Notes: generated by a model from the sequence alone, not told the origin. Numbered from the stretch's first letter, positions 1 through 10,615 are shown. The stretch is 64,000 nt of DNA from Micromonospora qiuiae (GCF_016863555.1 NZ_BOPC01000051.1:1-64000), one strand, 5' to 3'. A program made the numbers and translations.

Positions 1-67
1 GATCGGCGAGGTTTCTGGCGCTGGAGAGTGCTATGCCGAGCGGGAGTTGCGCGGGTGCCTAGCTCAC

Positions 68-559
68 CTAGATCAAGGAGGCGCGGAGGGCGGCGTCTTT
101 TTCGGCGACCAGTTGCTCCAGGTCGGCCTGATAGGCGGACATCCGGTCGAGCAGGGCCGGGTCCGACGCACCGAGGATGCGGACGGCGAGCAGCCCGGCG
201 TTGCGGGCGTTGCCGATCGACACGGTGGCCACCGGCACGCCAGCCGGCATCTGCACGATGGAGAGCAGCGAGTCCATGCCGTCGAGGTGCTTCAGCGGCA
301 CCGGAACACCGATCACCGGCAGTGGGGTGACCGAGGCGACCATGCCGGGCAGGGCGGCCGCACCACCCGCGCCGGCAATGATCACCTTGAGGCCCCGTCC
401 GGCGGCGGCCCGGCCATAGTCGATCATCTTGACCGGGGTGCGGTGCGCCGAGACCACCTCAACCTCGTACGGCACCTCGAACTCGGTGAGCACCTCGACA
501 GCGGCCTTCATCGTCGGCCAGTCCGAGTCGCTACCCATGATGACGCCAACGGTGCTCAC
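68..559 (-). CDS. purE: N5-carboxyaminoimidazole ribonucleotide mutase
   Basis: PurE converts N5-CAIR made by PurK into CAIR in cytoplasmic de novo purine synthesis. The 163-residue product opens with STVGVIMGSDSDWPTM, the class I PurE nucleotide-binding start, and continues with SAHRTP and GAGGAAALPGM, both family hallmarks; the length is normal for the family. I chose the GTG at 559 because a GAGGAGG-type ribosome site lies just upstream (about 569-575). An upstream in-frame extension to 691 would translate the tandem repeat of the purE-purK spacer and is very unlikely to be coded. It lies downstream of purK on the same strand, separated by a 128-bp spacer holding a 45-bp tandem duplication. 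Identification is firm; the start is likely. Confidence 0.95.
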   Translation of the reverse strand: MSTVGVIMGSDSDWPTMKAAVEVLTEFEVPYEVEVVSAHRTPVKMIDYGRAAAGRGLKVIIAGAGGAAALPGMVASVTPLPVIGVPVPLKHLDGMDSLLSIVQMPAGVPVATVSIGNARNAGLLAVRILGASDPALLDRMSAYQADLEQLVAEKDAALRASLI

Positions 560-574
560 GCCGTTTTCCTCCTC

Positions 575-671
575 GTTCGCCGCTGCCCGGTCCGCCCGGT
601 CACCCCATGGGCCGTCGCCGTTCGCCGCTGCCCGGTCCGCCCGGTCACCCATGGGCCGTCGCCGTTCGCCG
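575..671. repeat. 45-bp tandem duplication in the purE-purK spacer
   Basis: Two adjacent copies, starting at 575 and 620, begin GTTCGCCGCTGCCCGGTCCG and end in GGGCCGTCGCC. The copies differ by one base (45 versus 44 bp), and a third partial copy starts at 664. The array fills most of the spacer between the purK stop and the purE ribosome site. Confidence 0.9.
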
Positions 672-687
672 ACCAGGCCCGCGAGGC

Positions 688-1872
688 TCACTCACCGGTG
701 CCATCGCGGAGCCAGCGGGCAGCGCGGGCGGCCCGGGCGCGTACCTCGTCCAGGTCGTCGCCGAGAACCGTGACATGCCCGATCTTGCGGCCGGGGCGCA
801 CCTGCTTGCCGTACAGGTGCACCCGGGCGGTGGGTTCGGCGGCGAAGAGGTGGTGCAGCCGCTCGTCGATCGACATCCCGCCGGGTTCACCGCCGAGCAC
901 GTTCGCCATCACCACCACCGGCGCAGTCAGCGAGGTGTCACCCATCGGGTAGTCCAGCACCGCCCGCAGGTGCTGCTCGAACTGCGAGGTACGGGCGCCC
1001 TCGATGGTCCAGTGCCCGGAGTTGTGCGGGCGCATCGCCAACTCGTTGACCACGATCCGGCTGCTGCCCGGCACCGCCGGATCGGCCACCTCGAACAACT
1101 CCACCGCCAGCAGACCCACCACGCCAAGTGCGGTGGCCAGGTCGATGGCGAGCTGCTGCGCGGCCACCGCCAACTCCTCCGGCAGCCCGGGAGCGGGGGC
1201 CAGCACCTCCACGCAGATGCCGTCCCGCTGCACCGTCTCCACCACCGGATAAGCGGCGACCTGCCCGAACGGCGAACGGGCCACCTGCACGGCCAGTTCC
1301 CGGCGCAGCGCCACCCGTTCCTCGACGATGAGCGCCGTGCCGCCGGCGAGCAGGGTCTCCGCGAGGTCGGCGGCGGCCACCGCGTCGGTGACCGGCCAGA
1401 CGCCCCGGCCGTCGTACCCGCCGCGCGCCGCCTTGAGCATCACCGGCCAGCCCACCTCGTCACCGAAGGCCACCAGGTCGGCCGGTGATCCGACCGGTCG
1501 CCAGGCAGGGTTCGGCGCGCCCAGCGCACCGAGCCGCTCCCGCATCACCTGCTTGTCCTGGGCGTGCACCAGCGCGTCGGCCGGCGGGAACAACTTCACT
1601 CCCTCGCCGGCCAGGGCGCGGATGTGCTCGGTCGGAACGTGCTCGTGATCGAAGGTGACGACATCGCAGCCCTTGGCGAAGGTACGCAGGGCAGCGAGAT
1701 CTGTGTGGTCGCCGTACTGGACGTCGGCGGCGACCAGGGCCGCCCCGTCGTCCGGCGTGAGCGCGAGCACGCGCAGCGACTGGCCGAGGGAGATCGCGGC
1801 CTGGTGGGTCATCCGGGCCAGTTGGCCGCCGCCCACCATGCCGACAACAGGCAGACCGGTACGGGAATCCAT
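688..1872 (-). CDS. purK: 5-(carboxyamino)imidazole ribonucleotide synthase
   Basis: PurK uses ATP and bicarbonate to carboxylate AIR to N5-CAIR, the substrate of PurE next to it. The 394-residue protein has the N-terminal dinucleotide-like motif VGMVGGGQLARM, then an ATP-grasp domain (roughly residues 100-300) with ARGGYDGRGVW as the ATP-binding loop and VNELAMRPHNSGHWTIEGA, the diagnostic PurK segment near residue 270. The length fits the family. The ATG at 1872 gives the expected N-terminus. purK and purE run in the same direction, so they are probably one transcript despite the repeat-filled spacer. Confidence 0.96.
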   Translation of the reverse strand: MDSRTGLPVVGMVGGGQLARMTHQAAISLGQSLRVLALTPDDGAALVAADVQYGDHTDLAALRTFAKGCDVVTFDHEHVPTEHIRALAGEGVKLFPPADALVHAQDKQVMRERLGALGAPNPAWRPVGSPADLVAFGDEVGWPVMLKAARGGYDGRGVWPVTDAVAAADLAETLLAGGTALIVEERVALRRELAVQVARSPFGQVAAYPVVETVQRDGICVEVLAPAPGLPEELAVAAQQLAIDLATALGVVGLLAVELFEVADPAVPGSSRIVVNELAMRPHNSGHWTIEGARTSQFEQHLRAVLDYPMGDTSLTAPVVVMANVLGGEPGGMSIDERLHHLFAAEPTARVHLYGKQVRPGRKIGHVTVLGDDLDEVRARAARAARWLRDGTGE

Positions 1873-1925
1873 AGCGGCGCCAGCCTATCCGGGCCGGTCC
1901 GGGAGCCGATCGGCGGACACCGGAT

Positions 1926-3965
<2,040 letters not shown>

Positions 3966-4014
3966 CCGACGACCATATCCAGCCCGTCGATCGGCCGCCG
4001 CTCGTACGCCGGGC

Positions 4015-4035
4015 GCCAGGCGGCGTACGCCTGGC
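4015..4035 (-). terminator. Hairpin after the GGDEF-EAL gene
   Basis: Perfect 8-bp inverted repeat GCCAGGCG / CGCCTGGC with a 5-base loop, 16 bases past the stop of the GGDEF-EAL gene and before the start of the YyaL-type gene. It has no T-run on the minus strand, as is usual in high-GC actinomycetes. Confidence 0.55.
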
Positions 4036-4050
4036 CAGGCGGCCTTAGGA

Positions 4051-6582
4051 CTAGGAGGCGTCGTCGGCGCGCAGTGGGAGGACGTTGGTGGGGGCCTGGC
4101 GGGCCAGGGAGCCGAGCACGGCGCCGATCTTGTCGGCCGGCATCGGCTTGAAGAAGTGGTAACCCTGTGCGGCGGTGCAGCCCAGCTCGACCAGGGCGGA
4201 CCGTTGCGCGGCGGTCTCCACGCCCTCGGCCACCACCCGCAGCCCGAGTTCGTTGGCCATGCCAACGGTGTAGCGTACGATCGCTGCCGCCTCGCGGGAG
4301 TCCGCCATCTGGAGGACGAACGAGCGGTCGACCTTGAGCTCGTCCACCTCGATCCTGGTGAGGAAGGCCAGCGAGGAGAAGCCGGTGCCGAAGTCGTCCA
4401 CCGCCAGTTGCACGCCCATCGACCGCAGTGCGGTGAGCACCTGGTCGATGACCTCCAGCTCGCTCATCATCACCGTCTCGGTGATCTCCAGGACCAGCCG
4501 ATCGGCGGGCACCTGGTGCCGGCGCAGCGCGTCGGCGATCTCACCCGGCAGCCGGTGGTCGAGCAGGCTGCGGGCGGAGAGGTTGACCGAGATCGGCACG
4601 TCGAGGCCCTCCCGGCCCCAATCGGCCGCGACCGCCAGCGCCTTGTCCAACACGTACCGGGTGAAGGTGCTCAGCTGATCACTGTTCTCCACCGGCCGGA
4701 TGAAGTCGGAGGGCCCGAGCAGGCCCCGGCGTGGATGCCGCCAGCGAATCAACGCCTCCACGCCGGTCGGCGCTCCGGTGGCCAGGTCGACGGCCGGCTG
4801 CAACACCAGCACCAGCTGGTCGTCGGCCTGCAACGCCTCGCGCAGCTCAGCGAGCAGGGCCAACTGGTCGGTGCTGGCCGCGTCCCGGGCGCTGTCGTAC
4901 GCGGCCACGCTGGCGCCGCCCGCCTTCGCCTGGTACATGGCGATGTCGGCCCGGCGCAGCAGCTCGGTCAGATCGGCGGTACCGGCCGCGGCCACCACCA
5001 CGCCGACGGAGACCTCGACCGACATTCGTACCCCGGCCACCTCTGCCGGCGCGGCCAGCCGCTCGGCGATGTCCCGGGCCTGACGCAGCGCGTACGCCAT
5101 CGGGGCGGCACGGTCCGCGACCACCGGGACCGAGGTCAGCAGCAGGGCGAACTCGTCACCGCCGAGTCGGGCCAGCAGGTCACCGGAGCGGGTCAGCGCC
5201 TCGAGCCGGTTGGCGGTCAGTCGGAGCAGTTGGTCGCCGGCCGCGTGCCCGAGAGTGTCGTTCACCTCTTTGAACTGATCGACGTCCAGCAGCAGCAACG
5301 CGACGGGGTGATCATGGGCCAGTTGCCGGAGCGCCTGGTCGCCCCGGCTGAGCATGGCCGCCCGGTTGGCCAGTCCGGTGACCGGGTCGTGCACCGCCTC
5401 GTAGGACGATCGCGCGGCGACCAGGCGGAGTTCCCGGTGGGTCGCCGCGTCGTGCAGGGCGGCGGCGAGGGCGTCGGCGAAGGCGGCGAAGACGTCCCGC
5501 TCCCGATCGCCGAGCGGGGCCATACCGGGGAAGCGGACCCGCAGCCGTCCGACCTGGCTCTCGCCCACCGACAGGTCGCGGACCATCTCCTCGGGGTCGG
5601 GTACGCCGTTCACCGGCGGCGCGATCTCCCGGTCGGTGATCCGGCCGCTCGGGTCACCCCGGTAACGACGCCACCGCCCGTCGCCGCGGACCACCTCGAC
5701 GTCGACCGTCTCCGCCTCGAACAGCGCCAGCCCACCGGTGGCAGCCGCGGTGGCCACCCCATGCTCGTCCAGTTGGTTGAGTGCGGCGGTGGCCTCGGCG
5801 TACGACCGCCAGGTACGCCTGTCGCGGTCGTCGCGCAGCCGCTGCCGGTAGGTCTGTTGCAGCAACCACAACGGGGCGGGTAGCAGTAGCAGCCACCGAG
5901 GGTCGATCTCGATCAGGGCGACCACCGAGATGCCGGCCACCACATTGCCGACGAACATCAACAGCTTGCCGCGCAGCGCGGCGAGCAACGGACGCCCGAG
6001 CGGCATCCCGTGCCGCAGCGCCAGCATGACCCCGCCCAACCAGACGCTGGCGAGCAGGTGGGAGACGGCGCCGGCGGCGACCGCGAACACGAGCGCCGGC
6101 GTCGGGGAGGCCAGCAACGGCTGGCCCAGGGCGGTGGTGACCGACACCGCGAGGGCGACGGCGGCGGTCTGCGTGCCGGCGATCCGCAGCACGTCCAAGG
6201 TCGTCCGGCCGTCGTCCAGCAGCGACAGCACCGCCCAGGCCGATGCGACGCCGATCAGCGCCGCCGCCGGAAGCCAACCGGGTGGTACGAGGTACAGGCA
6301 GACGATCAGCGCGGCCTCGGCCCAGGTGATGTTGACCACTCCGGCCGCTGCCTGGAAGCGCAGCCGGGCCAGCTGCGACAGGGCGAAGACGGCGACCGCG
6401 ATGCCGAACCGGGACAGCCCGCCGAGCGGATCGTCGGCCGGCAGCTGCACCGGCAGGCTCAGGCCCACCACGGCGGCGACCAGCGCGGTGCCCACGACCG
6501 CAGCCGTGAGCAGATGCAGCCTGGGCGGGGTGCCCCGGCCCGGGGACCGGTCGAGGGTAGGACCGGCCCGGTCGGAGGTCAC
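4051..6582 (-). CDS. Membrane-bound GGDEF-EAL c-di-GMP protein
   Basis: An 843-residue bifunctional second-messenger enzyme candidate. The N-terminal ~230 residues hold about seven to eight hydrophobic segments (a membrane sensor region), followed by a linker, a GGDEF domain and an EAL domain. GGDEF is intact (RLGGDEFALLL near residue 472), and RSGD lies five residues upstream, matching the RxxD product-inhibition site. The EAL domain has EALIRW (near 605), NLSARSL, ITET, DDFGTGFSSL, ELKVDRSF, VVAEGVET and GYHFFKPM, so all usual metal and substrate residues are present. Both synthesis and hydrolysis of c-di-GMP are therefore possible; sequence alone cannot say which prevails. It stands alone, with a candidate operator at 6668-6688 upstream. 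Confidence 0.93.
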   Translation of the reverse strand: MTSDRAGPTLDRSPGRGTPPRLHLLTAAVVGTALVAAVVGLSLPVQLPADDPLGGLSRFGIAVAVFALSQLARLRFQAAAGVVNITWAEAALIVCLYLVPPGWLPAAALIGVASAWAVLSLLDDGRTTLDVLRIAGTQTAAVALAVSVTTALGQPLLASPTPALVFAVAAGAVSHLLASVWLGGVMLALRHGMPLGRPLLAALRGKLLMFVGNVVAGISVVALIEIDPRWLLLLPAPLWLLQQTYRQRLRDDRDRRTWRSYAEATAALNQLDEHGVATAAATGGLALFEAETVDVEVVRGDGRWRRYRGDPSGRITDREIAPPVNGVPDPEEMVRDLSVGESQVGRLRVRFPGMAPLGDRERDVFAAFADALAAALHDAATHRELRLVAARSSYEAVHDPVTGLANRAAMLSRGDQALRQLAHDHPVALLLLDVDQFKEVNDTLGHAAGDQLLRLTANRLEALTRSGDLLARLGGDEFALLLTSVPVVADRAAPMAYALRQARDIAERLAAPAEVAGVRMSVEVSVGVVVAAAGTADLTELLRRADIAMYQAKAGGASVAAYDSARDAASTDQLALLAELREALQADDQLVLVLQPAVDLATGAPTGVEALIRWRHPRRGLLGPSDFIRPVENSDQLSTFTRYVLDKALAVAADWGREGLDVPISVNLSARSLLDHRLPGEIADALRRHQVPADRLVLEITETVMMSELEVIDQVLTALRSMGVQLAVDDFGTGFSSLAFLTRIEVDELKVDRSFVLQMADSREAAAIVRYTVGMANELGLRVVAEGVETAAQRSALVELGCTAAQGYHFFKPMPADKIGAVLGSLARQAPTNVLPLRADDAS

Positions 6583-6667
6583 CGACCCCCTCCCGCCGGC
6601 CGGGAACAGGACAGGCGACGGGCGGACATGATTGCCATGGTCATCGGCGCCCCCTCCCGCGCACAGC

Positions 6668-6688
6668 TTGGGGACTTTTGGTCCCCCG
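6668..6688. promoter_or_regulatory. Palindrome GGGGAC-N5-GTCCCC upstream of the GGDEF-EAL gene
   Basis: Perfect inverted repeat GGGGAC (6670-6675) / GTCCCC (6681-6686), about 90 bp before the GGDEF-EAL start. It resembles the actinobacterial DosR/DevR box (GGGAC...GTCCC) but the centre is one base longer than the classical palindrome. It may be an operator; a plain hairpin cannot be excluded. Confidence 0.4.
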
Positions 6689-6704
6689 GCGGAAGGCTAA
6701 GCCA

Positions 6705-6740
6705 AACCGGATGGTCGCAACAGGGGGCGACCATCCGGTT
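6705..6740 (-). terminator. 14-bp perfect hairpin after the small membrane-protein gene
   Basis: AACCGGATGGTCGC (6705-6718) is an exact inverted match to 6727-6740, with an 8-base loop. It lies 20 bases past the stop of the small membrane-protein gene at 6761 and insulates it from the GGDEF-EAL gene. Confidence 0.75.
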
Positions 6741-6760
6741 CGACGTGAATCATGCCCCGA

Positions 6761-7054
6761 TCAGGCGTCGCGGCGCTGCTGACGCCCACTGGCGGGTTCT
6801 GCTGATGAATCCGCCGTGATGGTCCCACCTGTCGGATCATCGGCCGTCCGGGCCACTGTGTCCGGCCCGCTGGCGGCCGCCTCGGCGGGGAACCGATCGG
6901 GCAGCCGGCGCAGCCGGGCATTCATGTTGCGGATCAACAGCACGGTGGCGGTGCCCAGCATCAGGATGAGGAAGAGCCCCATCGGCCCGGCCAGGCCACC
7001 CGTGCGGGTGTCCCCGAAGTTGTTCTGGGCGAGCACCTCAGCAACGGTCAGCAT
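6761..7054 (-). CDS. Small single-pass membrane protein
   Basis: A 97-residue protein of unknown function. It starts MLTVAEVLAQNNFGDTRTGG and has one strong membrane segment, GPMGLFLILMLGTATVLLI (about residues 24-42), then a basic stretch (RNMNARLRRLP) that should stay in the cytoplasm, and a low-complexity tail rich in Ala, Asp and Thr. I chose the ATG at 7054 because GGAGG lies just upstream; a start at 7084 would lack this. It follows mca by 48 bp on the same strand and may be cotranscribed with it. The strong hairpin at 6705-6740 ends the unit. Confidence 0.75.
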   Translation of the reverse strand: MLTVAEVLAQNNFGDTRTGGLAGPMGLFLILMLGTATVLLIRNMNARLRRLPDRFPAEAAASGPDTVARTADDPTGGTITADSSAEPASGRQQRRDA

Positions 7055-7102
7055 GGGCTTCCTCCGAACGGCGGCGTGCGACAAGGGTAGCCCGCCGCCG
7101 GT

Positions 7103-7984
7103 TCAGCGGGCATGGGCCGTCTCCCGTACGCCGGCAAACAGGTCGGACTCGGGCAGGGGGCTGTCGACCAGCGACCGGGCCAGCTGGAAATCTTCTGTCG
7201 GCCAGGCATGCTGCTGCAACTCCATCGGCACCTGGAACCAGAAGCCGTCCGGGTCGACCTGAGTCGCGTGGGCTCGCAGCGCGTCGTCGCGGACCGGGAA
7301 GTATTCAGCGCACTCGACCCGGGTGGTGATCCGGGGGCCCTTGTCCGGCCGGTCCTCCCAGCGGGTCAGCCACTCCGCGTACGGGGATTCCACGCCGGCG
7401 GCCAGCATCGCCTCGTGCAGCGCCAAGATCTTGCCCTTGGAGAAACCGACGTCGTAGTAGAGCTTCAGCGGCTGCCACGGCTCGCCCAACTCCGGGTAGC
7501 GCTGCGCGTCGCCGGCGGCCTCGAAGGCCGCCACGCTCACCTTGTGGCACATGATGTGGTCCGGGTGCGGGTAGCCGCCCTCCTCGTCGTACGTGGTGAC
7601 GACATGCGGACGGAACTCGCGCATCAGACGCACCAGCGGACCGGCGGCCACCTCGACGTCCTGAAGGGCGAAGCAGCCCTCCGGCAGCGGGGGCAGCGGA
7701 TCACCCTCGGGCAGCCCGGAGTCCACGAAGCCCAGCCACGCCTGCTCGATGCCGAGAATGGCTCGCGCCGCGTCCATTTCCGCCCGCCGGATCTCGGCGA
7801 TGTTGGCCCACACCTCGGGCCGGTCGAGCTTGGGATTGAGCACGCTGCCGCGCTCGCCGCCAGTACACGTGACGACCAGCACGTCCACCCCTTCGGCGAC
7901 GTACTTCGCCGTGGTCGCGGCTCCCTTGCTCGACTCGTCGTCGGGGTGCGCGTGGACGGCCATGAGTCGAAGTTGTTCTGCCAA
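7103..7984 (-). CDS. mca: Mycothiol S-conjugate amidase
   Basis: Mca cleaves mycothiol S-conjugates to a mercapturic acid and GlcN-inositol, detoxifying electrophiles; mycothiol is the actinobacterial thiol. The 293-residue product belongs to the LmbE/PIG-L zinc deacetylase fold: MAVHAHPDDESSKG supplies the first zinc ligands, and GYPHPDHIMCHKVS supplies the later histidine ligand. The long insert and C-terminus (LKLYYDVGFSKGK, DGFWFQVPMELQQHAWPTED) fit Mca better than the deacetylase MshB. The start is a TTG at 7984 placed 8 bases after GAGGAG, giving the usual AEQLRLMAVHAHPDDE; the open frame upstream to 8233 is not family-like. It is divergent from the DUF4307 gene. Confidence 0.93.
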   Translation of the reverse strand: MAEQLRLMAVHAHPDDESSKGAATTAKYVAEGVDVLVVTCTGGERGSVLNPKLDRPEVWANIAEIRRAEMDAARAILGIEQAWLGFVDSGLPEGDPLPPLPEGCFALQDVEVAAGPLVRLMREFRPHVVTTYDEEGGYPHPDHIMCHKVSVAAFEAAGDAQRYPELGEPWQPLKLYYDVGFSKGKILALHEAMLAAGVESPYAEWLTRWEDRPDKGPRITTRVECAEYFPVRDDALRAHATQVDPDGFWFQVPMELQQHAWPTEDFQLARSLVDSPLPESDLFAGVRETAHAR

Positions 7985-8205
7985 GGTTGGGGCTCCTCGT
8001 CTCTGCCCACCGGCGGGCCCTCGCCCGGCCCGTCGTTGACCTGCCGAAATCCTCCCCCGTCGCGGTACCGGCCCGGGCCGGCTGTCATATTTGACACCAG
8101 TTGTATGTGACGCCAGCTGTATTTGACGCCGAGTCGGGCAGGAGAGACGGTTCCCCGCCATTCTTGCCGATGCCTCCGACAACAACGCCAGGGAGATACC
8201 CGCCG

Positions 8206-8640
8206 GTGACCGAGACGCACACCACACTTCCACCAGACACGCCGGTGTTCCCGCCCGGCCGGTACGGCCGCCGTCGGGCGCCCCGCCGCCGTCGGCCGGT
8301 GCTGGCCGCGCTGCTGGTGGTCGCTGCGGTCGCGGCGCTCACCGTGATCTCGGTCCGGCTCTACAAGCAGTACGGCGACCCGATGTACGACGCGCAGGTG
8401 ATCAGCTACTCCGACATCACGGACACGCAGGTGGTAGTCGACTTCCGGGTGCACCTGCCGGACGGCGGGTCCGCGGTGTGCCTACTGCGGGCCCGGGACC
8501 ACGCCGGCGGCGAGGTGGCCCGCGAGGAGGTGCCGGTGACCGCCGCCGAGGGGCAGAGCCAGGTCGTCCTCCGCCACCGCCTCGCCACCACCGCCCGTCC
8601 CTTCATCGGCGAGGTGGTCCGCTGCCGGCCACCCGCCTGA
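8206..8640 (+). CDS. DUF4307 membrane protein
   Basis: A 144-residue protein with a proline/arginine-rich cytoplasmic start, one membrane helix (PVLAALLVVAAVAALTVISV, about residues 29-48) and an outside domain of about 95 residues with the strand pattern typical of DUF4307 (VVVDFRVHLPDGGSAVCLLRARD). The function is unknown. I chose the GTG at 8206 because GGGAGA lies at 8191-8196; the frame is open to 8101 but that part overlaps the promoter area of mca. This gene is found between mca and greA in many actinobacteria, an arrangement seen here. Confidence 0.85.
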   Translation: MTETHTTLPPDTPVFPPGRYGRRRAPRRRRPVLAALLVVAAVAALTVISVRLYKQYGDPMYDAQVISYSDITDTQVVVDFRVHLPDGGSAVCLLRARDHAGGEVAREEVPVTAAEGQSQVVLRHRLATTARPFIGEVVRCRPPA

Positions 8641-8642
8641 CG

Positions 8643-8729
8643 CCCCGCACCGGCACACAGCTCCGAACCAGTACACAACGCCGAACCGGGACAGCCCCGC
8701 ACCGACACACAGCTCCGGACCGGGACACG
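8643..8729. repeat. 35-bp direct repeat ahead of greA
   Basis: Two imperfect copies at 8643-8677 and 8695-8729 share CCCCGCACCG, CACACAGCTCCG and a GACAC/TACAC end. They occupy the spacer between the DUF4307 stop and the greA leader. The 200-bp gap otherwise holds only the greA upstream region. Confidence 0.75.
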
Positions 8730-8840
8730 GCCGCGGCCGTTTCATCGGCGGGACGTGATCACCGGGACTTCCGGTCGTAGCGCACTGGTAGCTTGGAGGT
8801 TCACCTGTCAGCCAGCACGCACAATCGAGGAGGACCGCCT

Positions 8841-9338
8841 GTGTCCAATGGCAATAAGGCGCCCGCCACCTGGCTGTCGCAGGACGCGTACGACCGCCTG
8901 AAGGCCGAGCTCGACGAGTTGATCGCCAACCGGCCGATCATCGCCGCCGAGATCAACGCCCGGCGAGAGGAAGGCGACCTGCGCGAGAACGGCGGCTACC
9001 ACGCCGCCCGCGAAGAGCAGGGCAAGGCCGAGGGGCGCATCCTCTATCTCAAGGAGCTGCTCCGCACCGCCCAGGTCGGCGAGGCACCGACCGTCGACGC
9101 CGTGGCGCCCGGGATGGTCGTGACGATCTACTTCGACGACGACGCCGACGACACAGAGACGTTCCTGCTCGGTTCCCGTGAAATCGCCGCGACCACCGAC
9201 CTCACGGTCTACAGCCCCGAGTCCGCACTCGGCCAGGCGATCCTGGGCGGCAAGGCCGGGCAGACCTGCACGTACACCGCGCCCAGCGGCGCGGACATCA
9301 AGGTGACGGTGGTCAGCTTCGAGCCGTTCTCCGGCTGA
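8841..9338 (+). CDS. greA: Transcription elongation factor GreA
   Basis: GreA enters the secondary channel of backtracked RNA polymerase and stimulates transcript cleavage. The 165-residue protein has the N-terminal coiled coil (about residues 10-80), whose tip carries EEGDLRENGGYHAAREEQ with the conserved acidic DLREN residues, and a C-terminal FKBP-like domain ending in SPESALGQAILGG and a final phenylalanine-rich strand. Its length matches the actinobacterial family. The GTG at 8841 follows GAGGAGGA (8827-8834). A bidirectional terminator follows. Confidence 0.97.
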   Translation: MSNGNKAPATWLSQDAYDRLKAELDELIANRPIIAAEINARREEGDLRENGGYHAAREEQGKAEGRILYLKELLRTAQVGEAPTVDAVAPGMVVTIYFDDDADDTETFLLGSREIAATTDLTVYSPESALGQAILGGKAGQTCTYTAPSGADIKVTVVSFEPFSG

Positions 9339-9371
9339 TCCACCGGCCGGGCACCGGCCGACCACGGCACG

Positions 9372-9405
9372 CAGAGGCGTGACGCCCTCCGGTGTCACGC
9401 CTCTG
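9372..9405. terminator. Bidirectional terminator between greA and ilvA
   Basis: CAGAGGCGTGAC (9372-9383) is an exact inverted match to 9394-9405, with a 10-base loop. It begins 33 bases after the greA stop and overlaps the ilvA stop at 9395, so it can serve both convergent genes. Confidence 0.8.
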
Positions 9406-10615
9406 GCGCGATCATCACCTGGTATCCGCTGGCCCGCAGGGCATCGATCAGCCTGTCCGAGTGCTCGCCCCCGCGGGTCTCCACCGACAGCGCCACCTCC
9501 ACCTCGCCGAGACGCAGGTGCGGGTTGGCCCGCTGGTGCTCCACGTCCACCACGTTGGCCCGTTGTTCGGCGATCTCGCGTAGCAGGGAGGCGAGCTGAC
9601 CCGGCTGGTCGGAGCAGCGGACGGTGATCCGCAGGTAACGGCCCGCTGCCGCCAGGCCGTGCTCGATCACCCGGAGCATCAACAGCGGGTCGATGTTGCC
9701 GCCGGAGAGCACCGCCACCACCGGCGTCGTCACCTCCACCGCGCCGGCCAGCAGCGCCGCCACACCCACCGCGCCGGCCGGCTCCACCACCTGCTTGCCC
9801 CGCTCCAGCAGCATGAGCAACGCCCGCGAGATGTCCTCCTCGGAGACGGTGACGATCTCGTCGACGAGCTTGCGGACGTGGGCGAAGGTGATCTCGCCCG
9901 GACGGCCGACGGCGATGCCGTCGGCGATGGTGGTCAGGGTGGGCAGCCGCACCGGCTCACCGGCCAGCAGCGAAGGCGGGAAGGCCGCCGCGTCCGCCGC
10001 CTGTACGCCGATCACCCGGATGTCCGGGCGCAGCGCCTTGGCCACCACCGCCATTCCGGAGGCCAGCCCGCCACCGCCGACACCCGTGACGATCGTCCGC
10101 ACCTCGGGACACTGCTCCAGGATCTCCAGCGCCACCGTGCCCTGCCCGGCGATCACGTCGGGATGGTCGAACGGGTGGATCAGCACCGCCCCGGTGCGCT
10201 CGGCGAACGTCTCCGCCGCGACCAGTGACTCGTCGACCGTGGCCCCGACCAGTTCGACCTGGGCGCCGTACCGCTTGGTGGCCGCCACCTTCGGCAGCGT
10301 CGCGTTCACCGGCATGAAGACGGTGGCCCGGGTGCCGACCAGCCCGGCGGCCAGCGCCACCCCCTGGGCGTGGTTGCCGGCGCTCGCCGCGACCACCCCC
10401 CGGGCCCGTTCCCGCTCCGACAACCGCGAGATGCGCACATAGGCACCGCGCACCTTGTACGAGCCCGCCCGCTGAAGGTTCTCGCACTTCAGCCAGACCG
10501 GCCCGCCGAGCGCGGCGGTGAGCGGACGGGAGGGCTCCAGCGGGGTGGTGCGGGTGACACCGTCGAGCAGTTTCCGCGCCGCCCGCACCTCGTCGAGGCT
10601 GACCAGTTCCGTCAT
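9395..10615 (-). CDS. ilvA: Threonine ammonia-lyase with ACT domain
   Basis: A PLP enzyme deaminating threonine to 2-oxobutanoate, the first step to isoleucine. The 406-residue protein has KCENLQRAGSYKVRGA (the PLP lysine is in SYKVRGA, near residue 56), SAGNHAQGVA, the phosphate loop GVGGGGLASG and a C-terminal ACT domain (about residues 330-400, ITVRCSDQPGQLASLLREI). With a single short ACT domain it resembles the IlvA/TdcB form common in actinobacteria, which may be biosynthetic or catabolic. The ATG at 10615 is the natural start; the longer open frame upstream lies in the amidase gene. It is followed by a shared terminator with greA. Confidence 0.93.
   Translation of the reverse strand: MTELVSLDEVRAARKLLDGVTRTTPLEPSRPLTAALGGPVWLKCENLQRAGSYKVRGAYVRISRLSERERARGVVAASAGNHAQGVALAAGLVGTRATVFMPVNATLPKVAATKRYGAQVELVGATVDESLVAAETFAERTGAVLIHPFDHPDVIAGQGTVALEILEQCPEVRTIVTGVGGGGLASGMAVVAKALRPDIRVIGVQAADAAAFPPSLLAGEPVRLPTLTTIADGIAVGRPGEITFAHVRKLVDEIVTVSEEDISRALLMLLERGKQVVEPAGAVGVAALLAGAVEVTTPVVAVLSGGNIDPLLMLRVIEHGLAAAGRYLRITVRCSDQPGQLASLLREIAEQRANVVDVEHQRANPHLRLGEVEVALSVETRGGEHSDRLIDALRASGYQVMIAPEA

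Noticed and set aside
1..67. Left edge of the window
   Set aside because: No gene start, repeat or site could be supported in these 67 bases.
6583..6760. c-di-GMP riboswitch upstream of the GGDEF-EAL gene
   Set aside because: The hairpins present do not show the conserved GEMM core; only simple palindromes are seen.
8083..8130. Two 16-bp near-repeats (CAGTTGTATGTGACGC, CAGCTGTATTTGACGC) between mca and the DUF4307 gene
   Set aside because: They may contain promoter elements for the divergent genes but match no clear regulator site, so I did not list them as a feature.
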